Counted from the first letter of the stretch, positions 1-7,530 are shown. The stretch: DNA of 11,779 bases from Pseudomonadales bacterium (GCA_020443005.1 JAGRJA010000077.1:1-11779), one strand, 5' to 3'. The notes: generated by a model not told the origin, from the sequence alone. Made by a program: numbers and translations.

Positions 1-2
1 GA

Positions 3-164
3 GACCTGGCTGGCCTGGGCGTGTTTGCGGATGTTGGTTAGGCCTTCTTGGGTGACGCGGAAGAGGGTCAGTTCGCTGTTGGCGGGTAGATGGCAGGGCT
101 GGCCTGTGACTGTAAAGTGGGTGGCGATGCCTGCGTTTTGGGATTCATCGGCCAGGTTGTGGAT
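3..164 (-). pseudogene. Histidine kinase ATPase-domain fragment (HisKA_3/NarX-DegS type), partial at window edge
   Basis: Reading the minus strand in the frame whose codons end at position 3 gives about 53 residues with no stop codon. They begin near HNLADESQNAGIA and include the segment FRVTQEGLTNIRKHAQA. The E-x-x-T-N-x-x-K-H-A pattern is the N-box of HATPase_c domains in the NarX/UhpB/DegS class of sensor kinases, and the LADE...AGI...V.G sequence about 30 residues before it is also typical of that class. The fragment continues past the left edge. Upstream of it there is no kinase DHp domain; instead it joins, out of frame, the lipoprotein gene that follows. It looks more GC-rich (about 61% by hand count over 1-160) than the adjacent gene (about 50% over 181-300). 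I am confident of the domain type. Whether it is a real remnant or an assembly artefact is unresolved. Confidence 0.7.
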
Positions 165-471
165 CGCGGGTTTTTTTGGCCTGATCCATATATTGTGCCA
201 GTGTTATTTCCGGGTGCTGGCGACTGCCTGCTATTTCGGCCACAAGAAGTGCAAACAGTGTTTCACTGCTAAAGGAACGGACATGCGCCTGTTGCGTTTC
301 TTTATCGGTTGCAGTCGCTGGTGTTGTGTTGGCTTCTGCGGTTGCAGTCATTTGTTGTGAGCGGTGTTCGTCCGGTGCCGGGTTTGATGGGGTGATTGTG
401 AGGGATGAACAGGCTTGCAGGCTCAGTAAAAAACAAAGGGCAATTGACAGCTTGATAGAGTGGGGATGCAT
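145..471 (-). CDS. N-terminal fragment of a TPR-repeat lipoprotein, truncated at a junction
   Basis: The 108-residue product starts with a lipoprotein signal peptide: basic/polar N-terminus, hydrophobic core at about residues 8-18, and lipobox LQAC at 18-21. Serine follows the cysteine, which favours outer-membrane sorting. A low-complexity Thr/Ala/Pro linker follows, then SSETLFALLVAEIAG and YMDQAKKTRDP. These match my recollection of the start of the large TPR lipoprotein encoded divergently from hemA in Pseudomonas and relatives (PA4667-type, roughly 550-600 residues). In that family TRDP is followed by the first full TPR helices. Here the reading frame instead enters histidine-kinase sequence and stops at 145-147, so at least 80% of the protein is missing. 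Only about the first 103 residues are native. The divergent position relative to hemA supports the identity. Its in vivo function, probably envelope-associated, is not known to me. Confidence 0.65.
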   Translation of the reverse strand: MHPHSIKLSIALCFLLSLQACSSLTITPSNPAPDEHRSQQMTATAEANTTPATATDKETQQAHVRSFSSETLFALLVAEIAGSRQHPEITLAQYMDQAKKTRDPQPGR

Positions 472-562
472 TGAGGCTTCAGATCTGTGACAGCAAATGG
501 CAATAATGACATAGCTTTCAGCTAAAAGGTAAGTATTTAGGGAAAGTGTTTTTCATAATCTA

Positions 563-568
563 TATACT
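563..568 (+). promoter_or_regulatory. Possible -10 element of the hemA promoter
   Basis: TATACT lies 36 bases before the hemA start in an AT-rich stretch. No good -35 hexamer sits 16-18 bases upstream; the candidates there are GGGAAA-like. The promoter would therefore be weak or activator-dependent. A small perfect inverted repeat, TAGCT-TTC-AGCTA, at 512-524 lies between the divergent genes and could be a regulatory site, but nothing else supports that. Confidence 0.3.
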
Positions 569-604
569 ACGCTTTTTTTGTGAACGCGGATTCTGACATC
601 TGAC

Positions 605-1867
605 ATGAGCCTTCTGGCAATTGGTATAAATCACCAGACAGCTTCCGTCGAGCTTCGGGAGAAGGTGGCGTTTACACCCGAAAAAATCAACCAGGCGCTA
701 ATGGATGCCTGCGTCAAGGCAGGCCTGAACGAGGTGGTGATTCTTTCCACTTGCAACCGTACCGAAGTGTATGTTTCCGGTACTGATGATCATCAGGCTG
801 TATTGAAGTGGCTGGCTGAGTTTCATCAGTTGCATGCCGGCGAGTTAATGGATTGCCACTATTACCACAACGACCTTGATGCCATTCGTCACCTGATGCG
901 CGTTGCCAGCGGTCTGGATTCACTGGTTCTGGGTGAGCCCCAGATTCTCGGGCAAATGAAGTCGGCTTTTTCGATCGCCAAAACCCAGGGCACGGTCGCC
1001 GCTCGTCTGCAGCATATCTTTGAACAGGTTTTTGCAGCTGCGAAAAAAGTCCGCAGTGAAACAGCAATAGGCGCCAACCCTGTTTCAGTTGCCTATGCTG
1101 CAGTCAGTCTTTCGAAGCGGATTTTTGCCGACCTTGAAGGGGCTGTTGCCTTGCTGATTGGGGCCGGCAAAACCATCGAACTGGTTGCCAGGCATTTGAA
1201 GGAGCAGGGAGTGAATCGCATTATTATTGCGAATCGAACGCTGGACAGAGCTGAAAAAGTGGTTGCCGAGCTCGGTGGAGAGGCTATTTTGCTGTCCGAC
1301 ATTCCCGCCAGGTTGCACGAAGTTGATATTGTTATCTCCTCAACGGCAAGTCAGTTGCCTATTCTCGGCAAAGGCGCAGTAGAGAGCGCCCTGAAAAAAA
1401 GACGCCACAAACCGGTCTTCATGGTAGATATTGCAGTGCCGAGGGATATCGAACCAGAGGTAGGCGAACTGGATGATGTTTATCTTTACAGTATTGACGA
1501 TTTGCAGGATACGATAAAAGAAAACCTCAAATCGCGTGAAGAAGCGGCAAGAGAAGCCGATATCATTATCGAAAATGCGATTGAACAGTATCTTGCCAGT
1601 CAGCGTGAGCTTGATGCTGTGCATGCAGTCAAAGCCTATCGACAGAAAGCGGAAGAACTCAGAGATGAAGAAACAGCCAGAGCATTACGCCTGCTGGAAA
1701 AAGGCGATGATCCTCAAAAGGTGATTCGTGTACTGGCTCGCAATCTTACCAACAAACTGCTGCATCCACCCACAACCGGCATGAAAAAAGCCGGCATCGA
1801 AGGTAAAAAAGAGTTGCTGGAGTGGGCCAGGGATCTGTTTGAAATACATTGGCATGACCCGGAATAA
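605..1867 (+). CDS. hemA: Glutamyl-tRNA reductase
   Basis: The enzyme reduces glutamyl-tRNA(Glu) to glutamate-1-semialdehyde with NADPH in the cytoplasm, the first committed step of C5 tetrapyrrole (heme, siroheme, B12) synthesis. The 420-residue length is typical. The N-terminal catalytic domain carries GINHQTASVELREK (7-20) and STCNRTEVY, with catalytic Cys50. LVLGEPQILGQMK (107-119) is a family signature. The NADPH domain has GAGKTIELVARHL at 186-198, and the C-terminal dimerisation helices follow from about residue 310. Lys189 stands where I expect Glu (GAGETIE) in most proteobacterial homologues. The ATG at 605 gives the conserved MxLLAIGINH start, but there is no clear Shine-Dalgarno sequence; instead a tandem TCTGACA repeat (592-605) runs into the start. 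In enteric bacteria HemA level is controlled by heme-dependent proteolysis through its N-terminus; that is family knowledge and is not visible here. First gene of the cluster. Confidence 0.97.
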   Translation: MSLLAIGINHQTASVELREKVAFTPEKINQALMDACVKAGLNEVVILSTCNRTEVYVSGTDDHQAVLKWLAEFHQLHAGELMDCHYYHNDLDAIRHLMRVASGLDSLVLGEPQILGQMKSAFSIAKTQGTVAARLQHIFEQVFAAAKKVRSETAIGANPVSVAYAAVSLSKRIFADLEGAVALLIGAGKTIELVARHLKEQGVNRIIIANRTLDRAEKVVAELGGEAILLSDIPARLHEVDIVISSTASQLPILGKGAVESALKKRRHKPVFMVDIAVPRDIEPEVGELDDVYLYSIDDLQDTIKENLKSREEAAREADIIIENAIEQYLASQRELDAVHAVKAYRQKAEELRDEETARALRLLEKGDDPQKVIRVLARNLTNKLLHPPTTGMKKAGIEGKKELLEWARDLFEIHWHDPE

Positions 1868-1875
1868 CATTATTT

Positions 1876-2961
1876 ATGAAAGCATCAATTGTTCAGAAAC
1901 TTGATCATTTGCGTGATCGTTATGAAGAGCTTGAAGCACTGTTGAGTGACGCTGATGTCATTCATGATCAGGAGAAATTCCGGGACTACTCCCGTGAGCA
2001 CGCCGAGCTATCAGAGGTGGTGGCCGCCTATAAACGCTATAGTGCTGTCGAAGGCGATATGGCGGCAGCACGGGAAATGCTCTCCGAGTCTGATGAAGAA
2101 ATGCGGGTATTGGCCAAAGAGGAGATCGAGTCATCCGAACAATTGCTGGAAGATCTGGAGCGTGAGCTTCAATTTCTTTTATTGCCGGGGGATCCGAATG
2201 ACGGCAGCAATGTCTTTCTCGAAATCCGTGCCGGTACCGGAGGCGATGAAGCGGCCATTTTTTCCGGTGATCTTTTTCGGATGTATTCCCGCTATGCTGA
2301 AAACAAGGGCTGGAAGATCGAAATCATCAGTGAGCGCGAAGGTGAACATGGGGGTTTCAAGGAGGTTATAACCCGTGTAATCGGCAAGGATGTCTATTCC
2401 CAGCTGAAGTTTGAGTCAGGTGCCCACCGGGTGCAGAGGGTTCCGGAAACCGAGTCGCAAGGCCGGGTGCATACATCAGCCTGTACCGTAGCGGTGATGC
2501 CTGAAGCTGATGAACTTGAGGCAGTCAATATTGACAAGCATGATTTGCGTATCGATACCTTCCGCGCATCCGGTGCTGGCGGTCAGCATGTCAATAAAAC
2601 CGATTCGGCGATCCGCATTACCCATATTCCAACAGGTATCGTTGTTGAATGTCAGGATGAAAGATCCCAGCACAAGAACAGGGCGAAGGCACTTTCGCTT
2701 CTGCAATCCCGGCTGAACAGCAGCGCCCAGGAAAAGCAGGCCGCAGAACAGGCTAGTACCCGTCGTAATCTGGTTGGCAGTGGCGATCGATCAGAGCGCA
2801 TCCGCACCTATAACTTTCCCCAGGGCCGACTGACTGATCACAGGATTAATCTGACTTTGTATAAACTCGATGAGATCATGGAGGGAAAACTTGACGAGGT
2901 AATACAGCCGCTTATTCATGAATATCAGGCAGATCAGCTGGCGGCACTTTCAGACGAATGA
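1876..2961 (+). CDS. prfA: Peptide chain release factor 1
   Basis: Class I release factor that reads UAA and UAG in the ribosomal A site and triggers hydrolysis of peptidyl-tRNA. The 361 residues match the family. An N-terminal coiled domain (about 1-100) is followed by GTGGDEAAIF (120-129). The codon-recognition tripeptide Pro-Glu-Thr at 190-192 has the PxT form of RF1 rather than the SPF form of RF2. The catalytic GGQ is at 235-237 within ASGAGGQHVNKT. The start is 8 bases after the hemA stop, with only a weak GGAA upstream, so translation may be coupled to hemA. The hemA-prfA pairing is widely conserved in proteobacteria. Gln237 is the expected methylation target of the next gene product. 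Confidence 0.97.
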   Translation: MKASIVQKLDHLRDRYEELEALLSDADVIHDQEKFRDYSREHAELSEVVAAYKRYSAVEGDMAAAREMLSESDEEMRVLAKEEIESSEQLLEDLERELQFLLLPGDPNDGSNVFLEIRAGTGGDEAAIFSGDLFRMYSRYAENKGWKIEIISEREGEHGGFKEVITRVIGKDVYSQLKFESGAHRVQRVPETESQGRVHTSACTVAVMPEADELEAVNIDKHDLRIDTFRASGAGGQHVNKTDSAIRITHIPTGIVVECQDERSQHKNRAKALSLLQSRLNSSAQEKQAAEQASTRRNLVGSGDRSERIRTYNFPQGRLTDHRINLTLYKLDEIMEGKLDEVIQPLIHEYQADQLAALSDE

Positions 2962-3830
2962 CGACATCGCGATCAAGTATCCGGTTGATTTTGCAGATGG
3001 CGTATAAAAAACTGGCCCACCTTGATTCGGCTCGCCTTGATGCCGAACTGTTGTTGGCGCACATACTTTCTGTTCCCAGGAGCCACTTTTACACCTGGCC
3101 TGATGAAACAGTTGATGCGAAACAATACAGTCGTTTTCTGGTTTTGCTGGAAAAGCGTTCAATGCATTATCCACTGGCTTATCTCACCGGGAAACGCGAG
3201 TTCTGGTCGCTGGAACTCACTGTTAATGAAAGCGTTTTGATCCCTCGCCCTGAAACAGAATTGCTGGTTGAAAAAGCCCTGCAGTTATTGTCGACGAACT
3301 GCTTTTGCGAAAAACCCCGGGTTCTGGATCTTGGTACAGGTTCAGGTGCGATTGTTTGTGCGTTGGCAAAAGAAAGGCCGGATATTTTTCTGCTGGGTGT
3401 GGATAAATCTGAAGCAGCTTTAGCCCTGGCAAAACAAAATGCACATTCTTTGGCGTTACCCAATATTGAGTTTATATGCACATCATGGTTCCAGGGGGTG
3501 AGAGGCCCGTTTGACATGATTGTTAGCAACCCTCCCTATATTGACAGTGAAGATAAACACTTGGGTGAAGGTGGTCTGCGCTACGAGCCAATAGCGGCTC
3601 TGGTAGCTGATAATGCAGGTATGGGTGATTTGTGCCATATTTGCCAGAATGCGTCGCATTACCTCAAGGTTGAAGGATGGCTTCTTTTGGAGCATGGCTG
3701 GCAACAAGGGGCAAGGGTAAGAAGCCTGATGCGGGAAAACGGTTTTGGGTCCATTGCAAGTTACTGTGATCTGGCAGGACATGAGAGGGTTACACTCGGC
3801 CAGGTTTTATCGGTGTCAGATAATGAATGA
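2958..3830 (+). CDS. prmC: Release factor glutamine N5-methyltransferase
   Basis: SAM-dependent methyltransferase that methylates the GGQ glutamine of release factors, raising termination efficiency. The 290-residue protein has a helical N-terminal substrate-binding domain (about 1-75), then YLTGKREFWSL (75-85) and LIPRPETELL (94-103), both PrmC signatures. The SAM-binding motif I is LDLGTGSGAI (123-132), with acidic Asp149 at the end of the next strand. The catalytic NPPY (191-194) binds the target amide. The start codon overlaps the prfA stop in an ATGA arrangement, so translation is very probably coupled and enzyme and substrate are made together. The long form starting at 2958 begins MTTSRSSIRL; an internal Met at residue 14 is possible, but the overlap favours the first ATG. 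Confidence 0.95.
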   Translation: MTTSRSSIRLILQMAYKKLAHLDSARLDAELLLAHILSVPRSHFYTWPDETVDAKQYSRFLVLLEKRSMHYPLAYLTGKREFWSLELTVNESVLIPRPETELLVEKALQLLSTNCFCEKPRVLDLGTGSGAIVCALAKERPDIFLLGVDKSEAALALAKQNAHSLALPNIEFICTSWFQGVRGPFDMIVSNPPYIDSEDKHLGEGGLRYEPIAALVADNAGMGDLCHICQNASHYLKVEGWLLLEHGWQQGARVRSLMRENGFGSIASYCDLAGHERVTLGQVLSVSDNE

Positions 3831-4572
3831 TGATCAGTTGTTGCGGTACAGCAGGCATATCCTGCTTCAGGATATTGATGTGGACGGACAGCAGATGCTT
3901 CTTGATTCAACTGTTCTGATTGTCGGCCTGGGTGGGCTTGGCAGCCCCGTTTCCATGTATCTTGCCGCCAGTGGTGTTGGTCGTATGTTGATCGCCGATG
4001 ATGACACCGTTGAAATGAGTAATCTGCAGCGACAGGTGCTTTATGATACGCAGGCGATTGGTTTGAAGAAGACAGAAGCCGCCGCCCGTGTTTTACGGGC
4101 AATGAATCCTGATGTTGACATAATAGAAGTGACAGAAAGGCTGGATAGCGCGAGCCTTGCCCGGTATGTCGAACAGTCGGATATTGTGGTCGACTGCAGC
4201 GACAATTTTGTGACGCGTTTTCAAGTGAATGCAGCCTGCGTTGTGGCGCGAAAACCGCTGGTATCTGCAGCGGCGATTCGATGGGAAGGCCAGGTGGCTG
4301 TTTTTGACACAAGCAGGGGCGGCGCCTGTTATCAGTGTTTGTACCAGAACCTTGAAGAAGAGAATGAAACCTGTAGTAACAGCGGCGTGTTTTCGCCTTT
4401 ACTGGGTGTCATCGGTTCGCTACAGGCTGCTGAGGTATTAAAGTGTTTGCTCGGCAAGGGAAAAACGCTTGTTGACGGCTTGTTGATAGTGGATGTTCTT
4501 ACACTGGACATCCGGCGACTTTCCCTCAAAAAGGATTCCTGTTGCCCTGTTTGTTCAGAGGCACGAATTTAA
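3823..4572 (+). CDS. moeB: MoeB/ThiF-family adenylyltransferase (molybdopterin-synthase adenylyltransferase-like)
   Basis: E1-like enzyme that adenylates the C-terminal glycine of a small sulfur carrier (MoaD for molybdopterin, ThiS for thiamine). The longer frame from 3745 lies inside prmC, whereas ATG 3823 gives the family start MNDDQLLRYSRHILL, so I chose it (249 residues, 8-base overlap with prmC). Visible motifs are the nucleotide loop GLGGLGSP (35-42), DDDTVEMSNLQRQ (59-71) with the arginine and asparagine used in ATP binding, DCSDNFVTRF (124-133), and a zinc site from CYQC (169-172) and CPVC (241-244). Cys184 (ETCSNSGV) is at the position of the conserved catalytic-loop cysteine. There is no C-terminal rhodanese domain. 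The hemA-prfA-prmC-moeB order is common in gammaproteobacteria. No moa or thi genes are in view, so MoeB versus ThiF rests on length and context. Confidence 0.88.
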   Translation: MNDDQLLRYSRHILLQDIDVDGQQMLLDSTVLIVGLGGLGSPVSMYLAASGVGRMLIADDDTVEMSNLQRQVLYDTQAIGLKKTEAAARVLRAMNPDVDIIEVTERLDSASLARYVEQSDIVVDCSDNFVTRFQVNAACVVARKPLVSAAAIRWEGQVAVFDTSRGGACYQCLYQNLEEENETCSNSGVFSPLLGVIGSLQAAEVLKCLLGKGKTLVDGLLIVDVLTLDIRRLSLKKDSCCPVCSEARI

Positions 4573-4603
4573 CCGGAGCCACTGACAGACAGTTTATGTA
4601 AAA

Positions 4604-4610
4604 AGAAGGA
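4604..4610 (+). promoter_or_regulatory. Ribosome binding site of cobT
   Basis: AGAAGGA lies 9 bases before ATG 4620. It is the clearest Shine-Dalgarno sequence in the plus-strand cluster and supports this start over the GTG immediately after it. The 47-base gap after moeB shows no terminator hairpin and is too short for a cobalamin riboswitch, so cobT is probably co-transcribed with the upstream genes. Confidence 0.6.
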
Positions 4611-4619
4611 AATATGTAA

Positions 4620-5645
4620 ATGGTGAATGAACCCTCCCGGGCTTTGCGTCAAGCCTTGCAAGACAGGATAGACAATAAGACAAAACCGCCGGGTGCTCTG
4701 GGCCGGCTTGAGGAAATCGCTTTACAGGTCGGGCTTGTCCAGCAGAGCCTGAACCCTGTGTTGAATCGCCCCGTCATGCTGTTGTTTGCTGGCGATCATG
4801 GTATTGCTCTGGAAGGTGTGAGCCCTTATCCCCAGGCAGTAACAGCTCAAATGGTCGGTAATTTTGTCAACGGTGGTGCTGCCATCAATGTATTTTGCCG
4901 ACAGCATGGCATAGCGATTGAAATTGTCGATGCTGGCGTCAATGCGGATTTGTCGAGTCTGCCAATCTTGCATAAAAAAATTGCAATGGGTACCCGCAGT
5001 TTTCTGCAAGCGCCAGCGATGTCGGAAGAGGAATTCCTTAAGGCAATGGCAGCGGGTGCCTGTCTGGTAGAACAAAAATACAAAGAGGGCAGCAATGTCA
5101 TCGGTTTTGGTGAGATGGGTATTGGTAATACTTCTTCTGCCGCTTTGGTGTTCAGCGTGCTCAGTGGAATACCACTGGATGAGTGTATCGGCCGGGGCAC
5201 GGGGCTGGATGATGAGGGTTTGCGCAAAAAAAAGGCTATCCTGCATCAGGCGCTCGACTTTCATAAGCCGGATGGTTTTTCTCCTCAGCAGGTTCTTCAG
5301 GTTTTCGGTGGCTTTGAATTAGTGATGATTTGTGGGGCCATCATTGAAGCCGCCGCTTGTGGCATGTTGATTCTGATTGATGGTTTCATCGTAACAGCAG
5401 CGTTGGTCGCAGCAGTGGCGATGGAGCCGGCAGTGAAGTCGCACTGTGTTTATACCCATTTGTCAGATGAACATGCGCACAAGCTTATGCTCGATTATCT
5501 CGGGGGCGTTCCTTTGGTGAGCCTGAATATGCGTCTGGGTGAGGGGAGTGGGGTCGCTGTCACCTATCCGCTGGTTGAATCAGCTGTTCTCTTTCTCCGG
5601 GACATGGCCTCTTTTGAGGACGCTGGCGTTAGCCAGTCAGAATGA
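4620..5645 (+). CDS. cobT: Nicotinate-nucleotide--dimethylbenzimidazole phosphoribosyltransferase
   Basis: Makes alpha-ribazole phosphate from nicotinate mononucleotide and 5,6-dimethylbenzimidazole, supplying the lower ligand of cobalamin. The 341 residues match the CobT family. Visible signatures are KPPGALGRLE (22-31), LLFAGDHGIALEGVSPYPQ (54-72), VGNFVNGGAAINVF (79-92), GEMGIGNTSSAA (164-175), GRGTGLDDEGL (191-201) and LGEGSG (306-311). Glu308 corresponds to the catalytic glutamate (Glu317 in Salmonella). It overlaps cobS in an ATGA arrangement, so the two nucleotide-loop enzymes are translationally coupled. The usual third member, cobU/cobP (cobinamide kinase and guanylyltransferase), is absent from this window, as is the phosphatase cobC. 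Confidence 0.96.
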   Translation: MVNEPSRALRQALQDRIDNKTKPPGALGRLEEIALQVGLVQQSLNPVLNRPVMLLFAGDHGIALEGVSPYPQAVTAQMVGNFVNGGAAINVFCRQHGIAIEIVDAGVNADLSSLPILHKKIAMGTRSFLQAPAMSEEEFLKAMAAGACLVEQKYKEGSNVIGFGEMGIGNTSSAALVFSVLSGIPLDECIGRGTGLDDEGLRKKKAILHQALDFHKPDGFSPQQVLQVFGGFELVMICGAIIEAAACGMLILIDGFIVTAALVAAVAMEPAVKSHCVYTHLSDEHAHKLMLDYLGGVPLVSLNMRLGEGSGVAVTYPLVESAVLFLRDMASFEDAGVSQSE

Positions 5646-6421
5646 AAAGCGTCCGCCCTGTTCATCTTAACGAGCATGTGCAGTCGTTTCTGCACGCTAT
5701 AATGCTCTTCTCCCGTTTGCCAGTCGGAAGATGGTTGAGTTTTTCGCTTAAGGCTCAGGGTTTCGCGCTAGGGTATTGGCCGCTAGTGGGTCTCGTGCTT
5801 TCTTTTTTGTCGTTGTTTTTCTGGTTTCTGTTAATGCCTGTGTTTCAAGTGCCACTGAGTGTGCTGGTTCTTTTGCTCTCGATGTTGCTCATGACTGGCG
5901 CCATGCATGAAGATGGTCTTGCAGATTATTTTGACGGTTTGGGGGCTGGAAGTGCTGAGGAAGCCCAGCGAATAATGAAGGACAGTCACTTGGGTGTTTA
6001 TGGGGTGCTTGCTTTGTTTCTGTCGATGGCTGTGAAGTTTGCTGCACTGCTGATGGCAGGAAGCCATTTGCCGGTTATGTTTATGGCAGCACATTTTTTC
6101 AGTCGAATCTCCAGTATGAGTTTGGCCATCTCCTTGCCTTATGTGCGAGCCAGTGAGGACAGGAAGTTGAAAGATATTGAGCCCAGTGTGTCGGGTTTTT
6201 CCTTGATACTGAACGCGCTGGCAGTTTTGGTTTTTGTCCTGATTCTTCCCTTTGAGGTCGCGCTACTGCTTTTTATTATCTTGATTTTGTTTCGGCAGTT
6301 GATGTTGAGACAACTCAAACAGCGCCTGGGTGGCTATACAGGCGATTGTCTGGGAGCTGCCCAACAACTGGCAGAGTGTGTTGTTTACCTGGTTTTTGCT
6401 GCTTGCCTGGGTGTGTTCTGA
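5642..6421 (+). CDS. cobS: Adenosylcobinamide-GDP ribazoletransferase (cobalamin synthase)
   Basis: Integral inner-membrane enzyme that joins adenosylcobinamide-GDP with alpha-ribazole (or its phosphate) to form adenosylcobalamin (phosphate), consuming the product of the gene before it. The 259-residue protein is strongly hydrophobic with several membrane segments (about 43-66, 72-88, 121-155 and 188-216). It carries the Mg-binding signature GAMHEDGLADYFDGLGAG (86-103) and DSHLGVYG (114-121). The N-terminal FLHAIMLFSRLPV (16-28) is also typical. The ATG is embedded in the end of cobT (4-base overlap). It is the last gene of the plus-strand cluster and is followed by a hairpin at 6481-6509. 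Confidence 0.95.
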   Translation: MKSVRPVHLNEHVQSFLHAIMLFSRLPVGRWLSFSLKAQGFALGYWPLVGLVLSFLSLFFWFLLMPVFQVPLSVLVLLLSMLLMTGAMHEDGLADYFDGLGAGSAEEAQRIMKDSHLGVYGVLALFLSMAVKFAALLMAGSHLPVMFMAAHFFSRISSMSLAISLPYVRASEDRKLKDIEPSVSGFSLILNALAVLVFVLILPFEVALLLFIILILFRQLMLRQLKQRLGGYTGDCLGAAQQLAECVVYLVFAACLGVF

Positions 6422-6480
6422 GCCGGTCTTTTCAAGGGGATTTTCCTGTATTGATATTATCCGCTTGTAATAAATCATAG

Positions 6481-6509
6481 GGCGAGTCTCTCTTTTAATG
6501 AGACTTGCC
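6481..6509. terminator. Hairpin between convergent cobS and the adenosine kinase gene
   Basis: GGCGAGTCTC (6481-6490) pairs with GAGACTTGCC (6500-6509) over ten base pairs, including one G-U, around a nine-base loop. The U-tract is weak on both strands. Its position, 60 bases after cobS and 16 bases after the stop of the opposite gene, suggests a shared bidirectional terminator. Confidence 0.65.
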
Positions 6510-6525
6510 TTGCTGATATACCAGA

Positions 6526-7530
6526 TTATTTGCTGCCGAAAACCTGCTCGAGAATTTCCCTGTGTTTTTCCGGGGCCAGTCTTGGGCCGTAGCCGGACAC
6601 GACTTCGGCCGATGCCCTGCTGGCCAGCCTGCCGGCGTCGGCGTGGTCAAAGCCTTTGATCAGTGCATGCATGAATGCGCCAGCGAACATATCGCCAGCT
6701 CCGTTAGTGTCGATAGCCTTGACTTTGTGCGGTGCAATATTGTGGAGTTTGCTTCCATCGAATACCAGTGCACCCTCTGAGCCACGGGTTATGGCAAAAC
6801 TTTTGCTGTATTTTTTTAATGCCTCGGCAGCGTCAGAAAGGCTGCCGGTTTGGGTAAAGCCAGTGGCTTCGTGTTCATTGCAAAACAACAGATCCACACC
6901 TTCGCCAATCATCTCCTTTAGCCCGTCTCCAAAAAACTCCACCATTCCAGGGTCAGAGAGAGAGAGTGCTGTTTTGACGCCATGCTGGCGGGCCGTTTCT
7001 CTGAGCCTGATGGCGGCCTCACGACCTGTGGGTGAGGTCACCAGATAACCTTCAAGGTAGACGAATCTCGATTGTCGGGCTGCTTCGAGGTCAAGTTCTT
7101 CGACGGAAAGAGTCTCGCTGATGCCGAGATGCGTCAGCATGGTTCGTTCGGCATCCGGGGTGATCAGAATCAGGCATTTGCCGGTAACGCCTTTGTGTCG
7201 TTGGTCATTTTTGTTGCAGGTGACCCCGGCGGCCAGCATGTCTTTTAGGTAGAAATTGCCATTGTCGTCTTCTGAAACCTTGCAGGAATAAAAATTTTTG
7301 CAGCCGAAGTAGTTTGCCGCAATGATTGAATTGGCGCCGGAACCCCCGCTGGCCTGTTTGCTGGCTACCAGATGATCGCTGAGGTAATCCATGAGTTCTT
7401 TTTGGCGGTTTTCATCGACCAGTGTCATCAGGCCTTTTTCAATGGCAAGGTTTTCCAGGTCGTCATCAGTGACCTCAATCTCGGTGTCCACAAGCGCCGC
7501 ACCAATGCCGTAAATATCGTAGAGAGACAT
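6526..7530 (-). CDS. PfkB-family sugar/nucleoside kinase, likely adenosine kinase
   Basis: Ribokinase-fold kinase; the overall pattern resembles bacterial proteins annotated as adenosine kinase (adenosine + ATP to AMP + ADP), a purine-salvage role. The 334-residue product opens with YDIYGIGAALVDTEIEV (4-20), which includes the substrate-contacting Asp15. SGGSGANSIIAANYFG (61-76) is PfkB signature 1 with its GG hinge. FCNEHEATGF (216-225) and ITRGSEGAL (247-255) belong to the nucleotide-binding half. IDTNGAGDMFAGAF (273-286) is PfkB signature 2, with the anion hole GAGD and catalytic Asp280. It stands alone on the minus strand and converges with cobS. The Shine-Dalgarno sequence is poor (TGGA). 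Substrate assignment within PfkB is inference: inosine-guanosine or sugar kinases share these motifs. Confidence 0.85.
   Translation of the reverse strand: MSLYDIYGIGAALVDTEIEVTDDDLENLAIEKGLMTLVDENRQKELMDYLSDHLVASKQASGGSGANSIIAANYFGCKNFYSCKVSEDDNGNFYLKDMLAAGVTCNKNDQRHKGVTGKCLILITPDAERTMLTHLGISETLSVEELDLEAARQSRFVYLEGYLVTSPTGREAAIRLRETARQHGVKTALSLSDPGMVEFFGDGLKEMIGEGVDLLFCNEHEATGFTQTGSLSDAAEALKKYSKSFAITRGSEGALVFDGSKLHNIAPHKVKAIDTNGAGDMFAGAFMHALIKGFDHADAGRLASRASAEVVSGYGPRLAPEKHREILEQVFGSK

Noticed and set aside
25..360. Plus-strand 111-codon open frame at the left edge
   Set aside because: It is antisense to the lipoprotein signal and linker and to the kinase fragment, both of which read as recognisable protein; the product is Cys/Trp-rich without family features.
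3745..3822. 26-residue N-terminal extension of the MoeB frame
   Set aside because: It lies within prmC, shows no family similarity, and the internal ATG at 3823 gives the standard MoeB/ThiF N-terminus.
4573..4619. Possible cobalamin riboswitch before cobT
   Set aside because: The gap is only 47 bases, far too short for the roughly 200-base element, and no B12-box-like sequence was seen.
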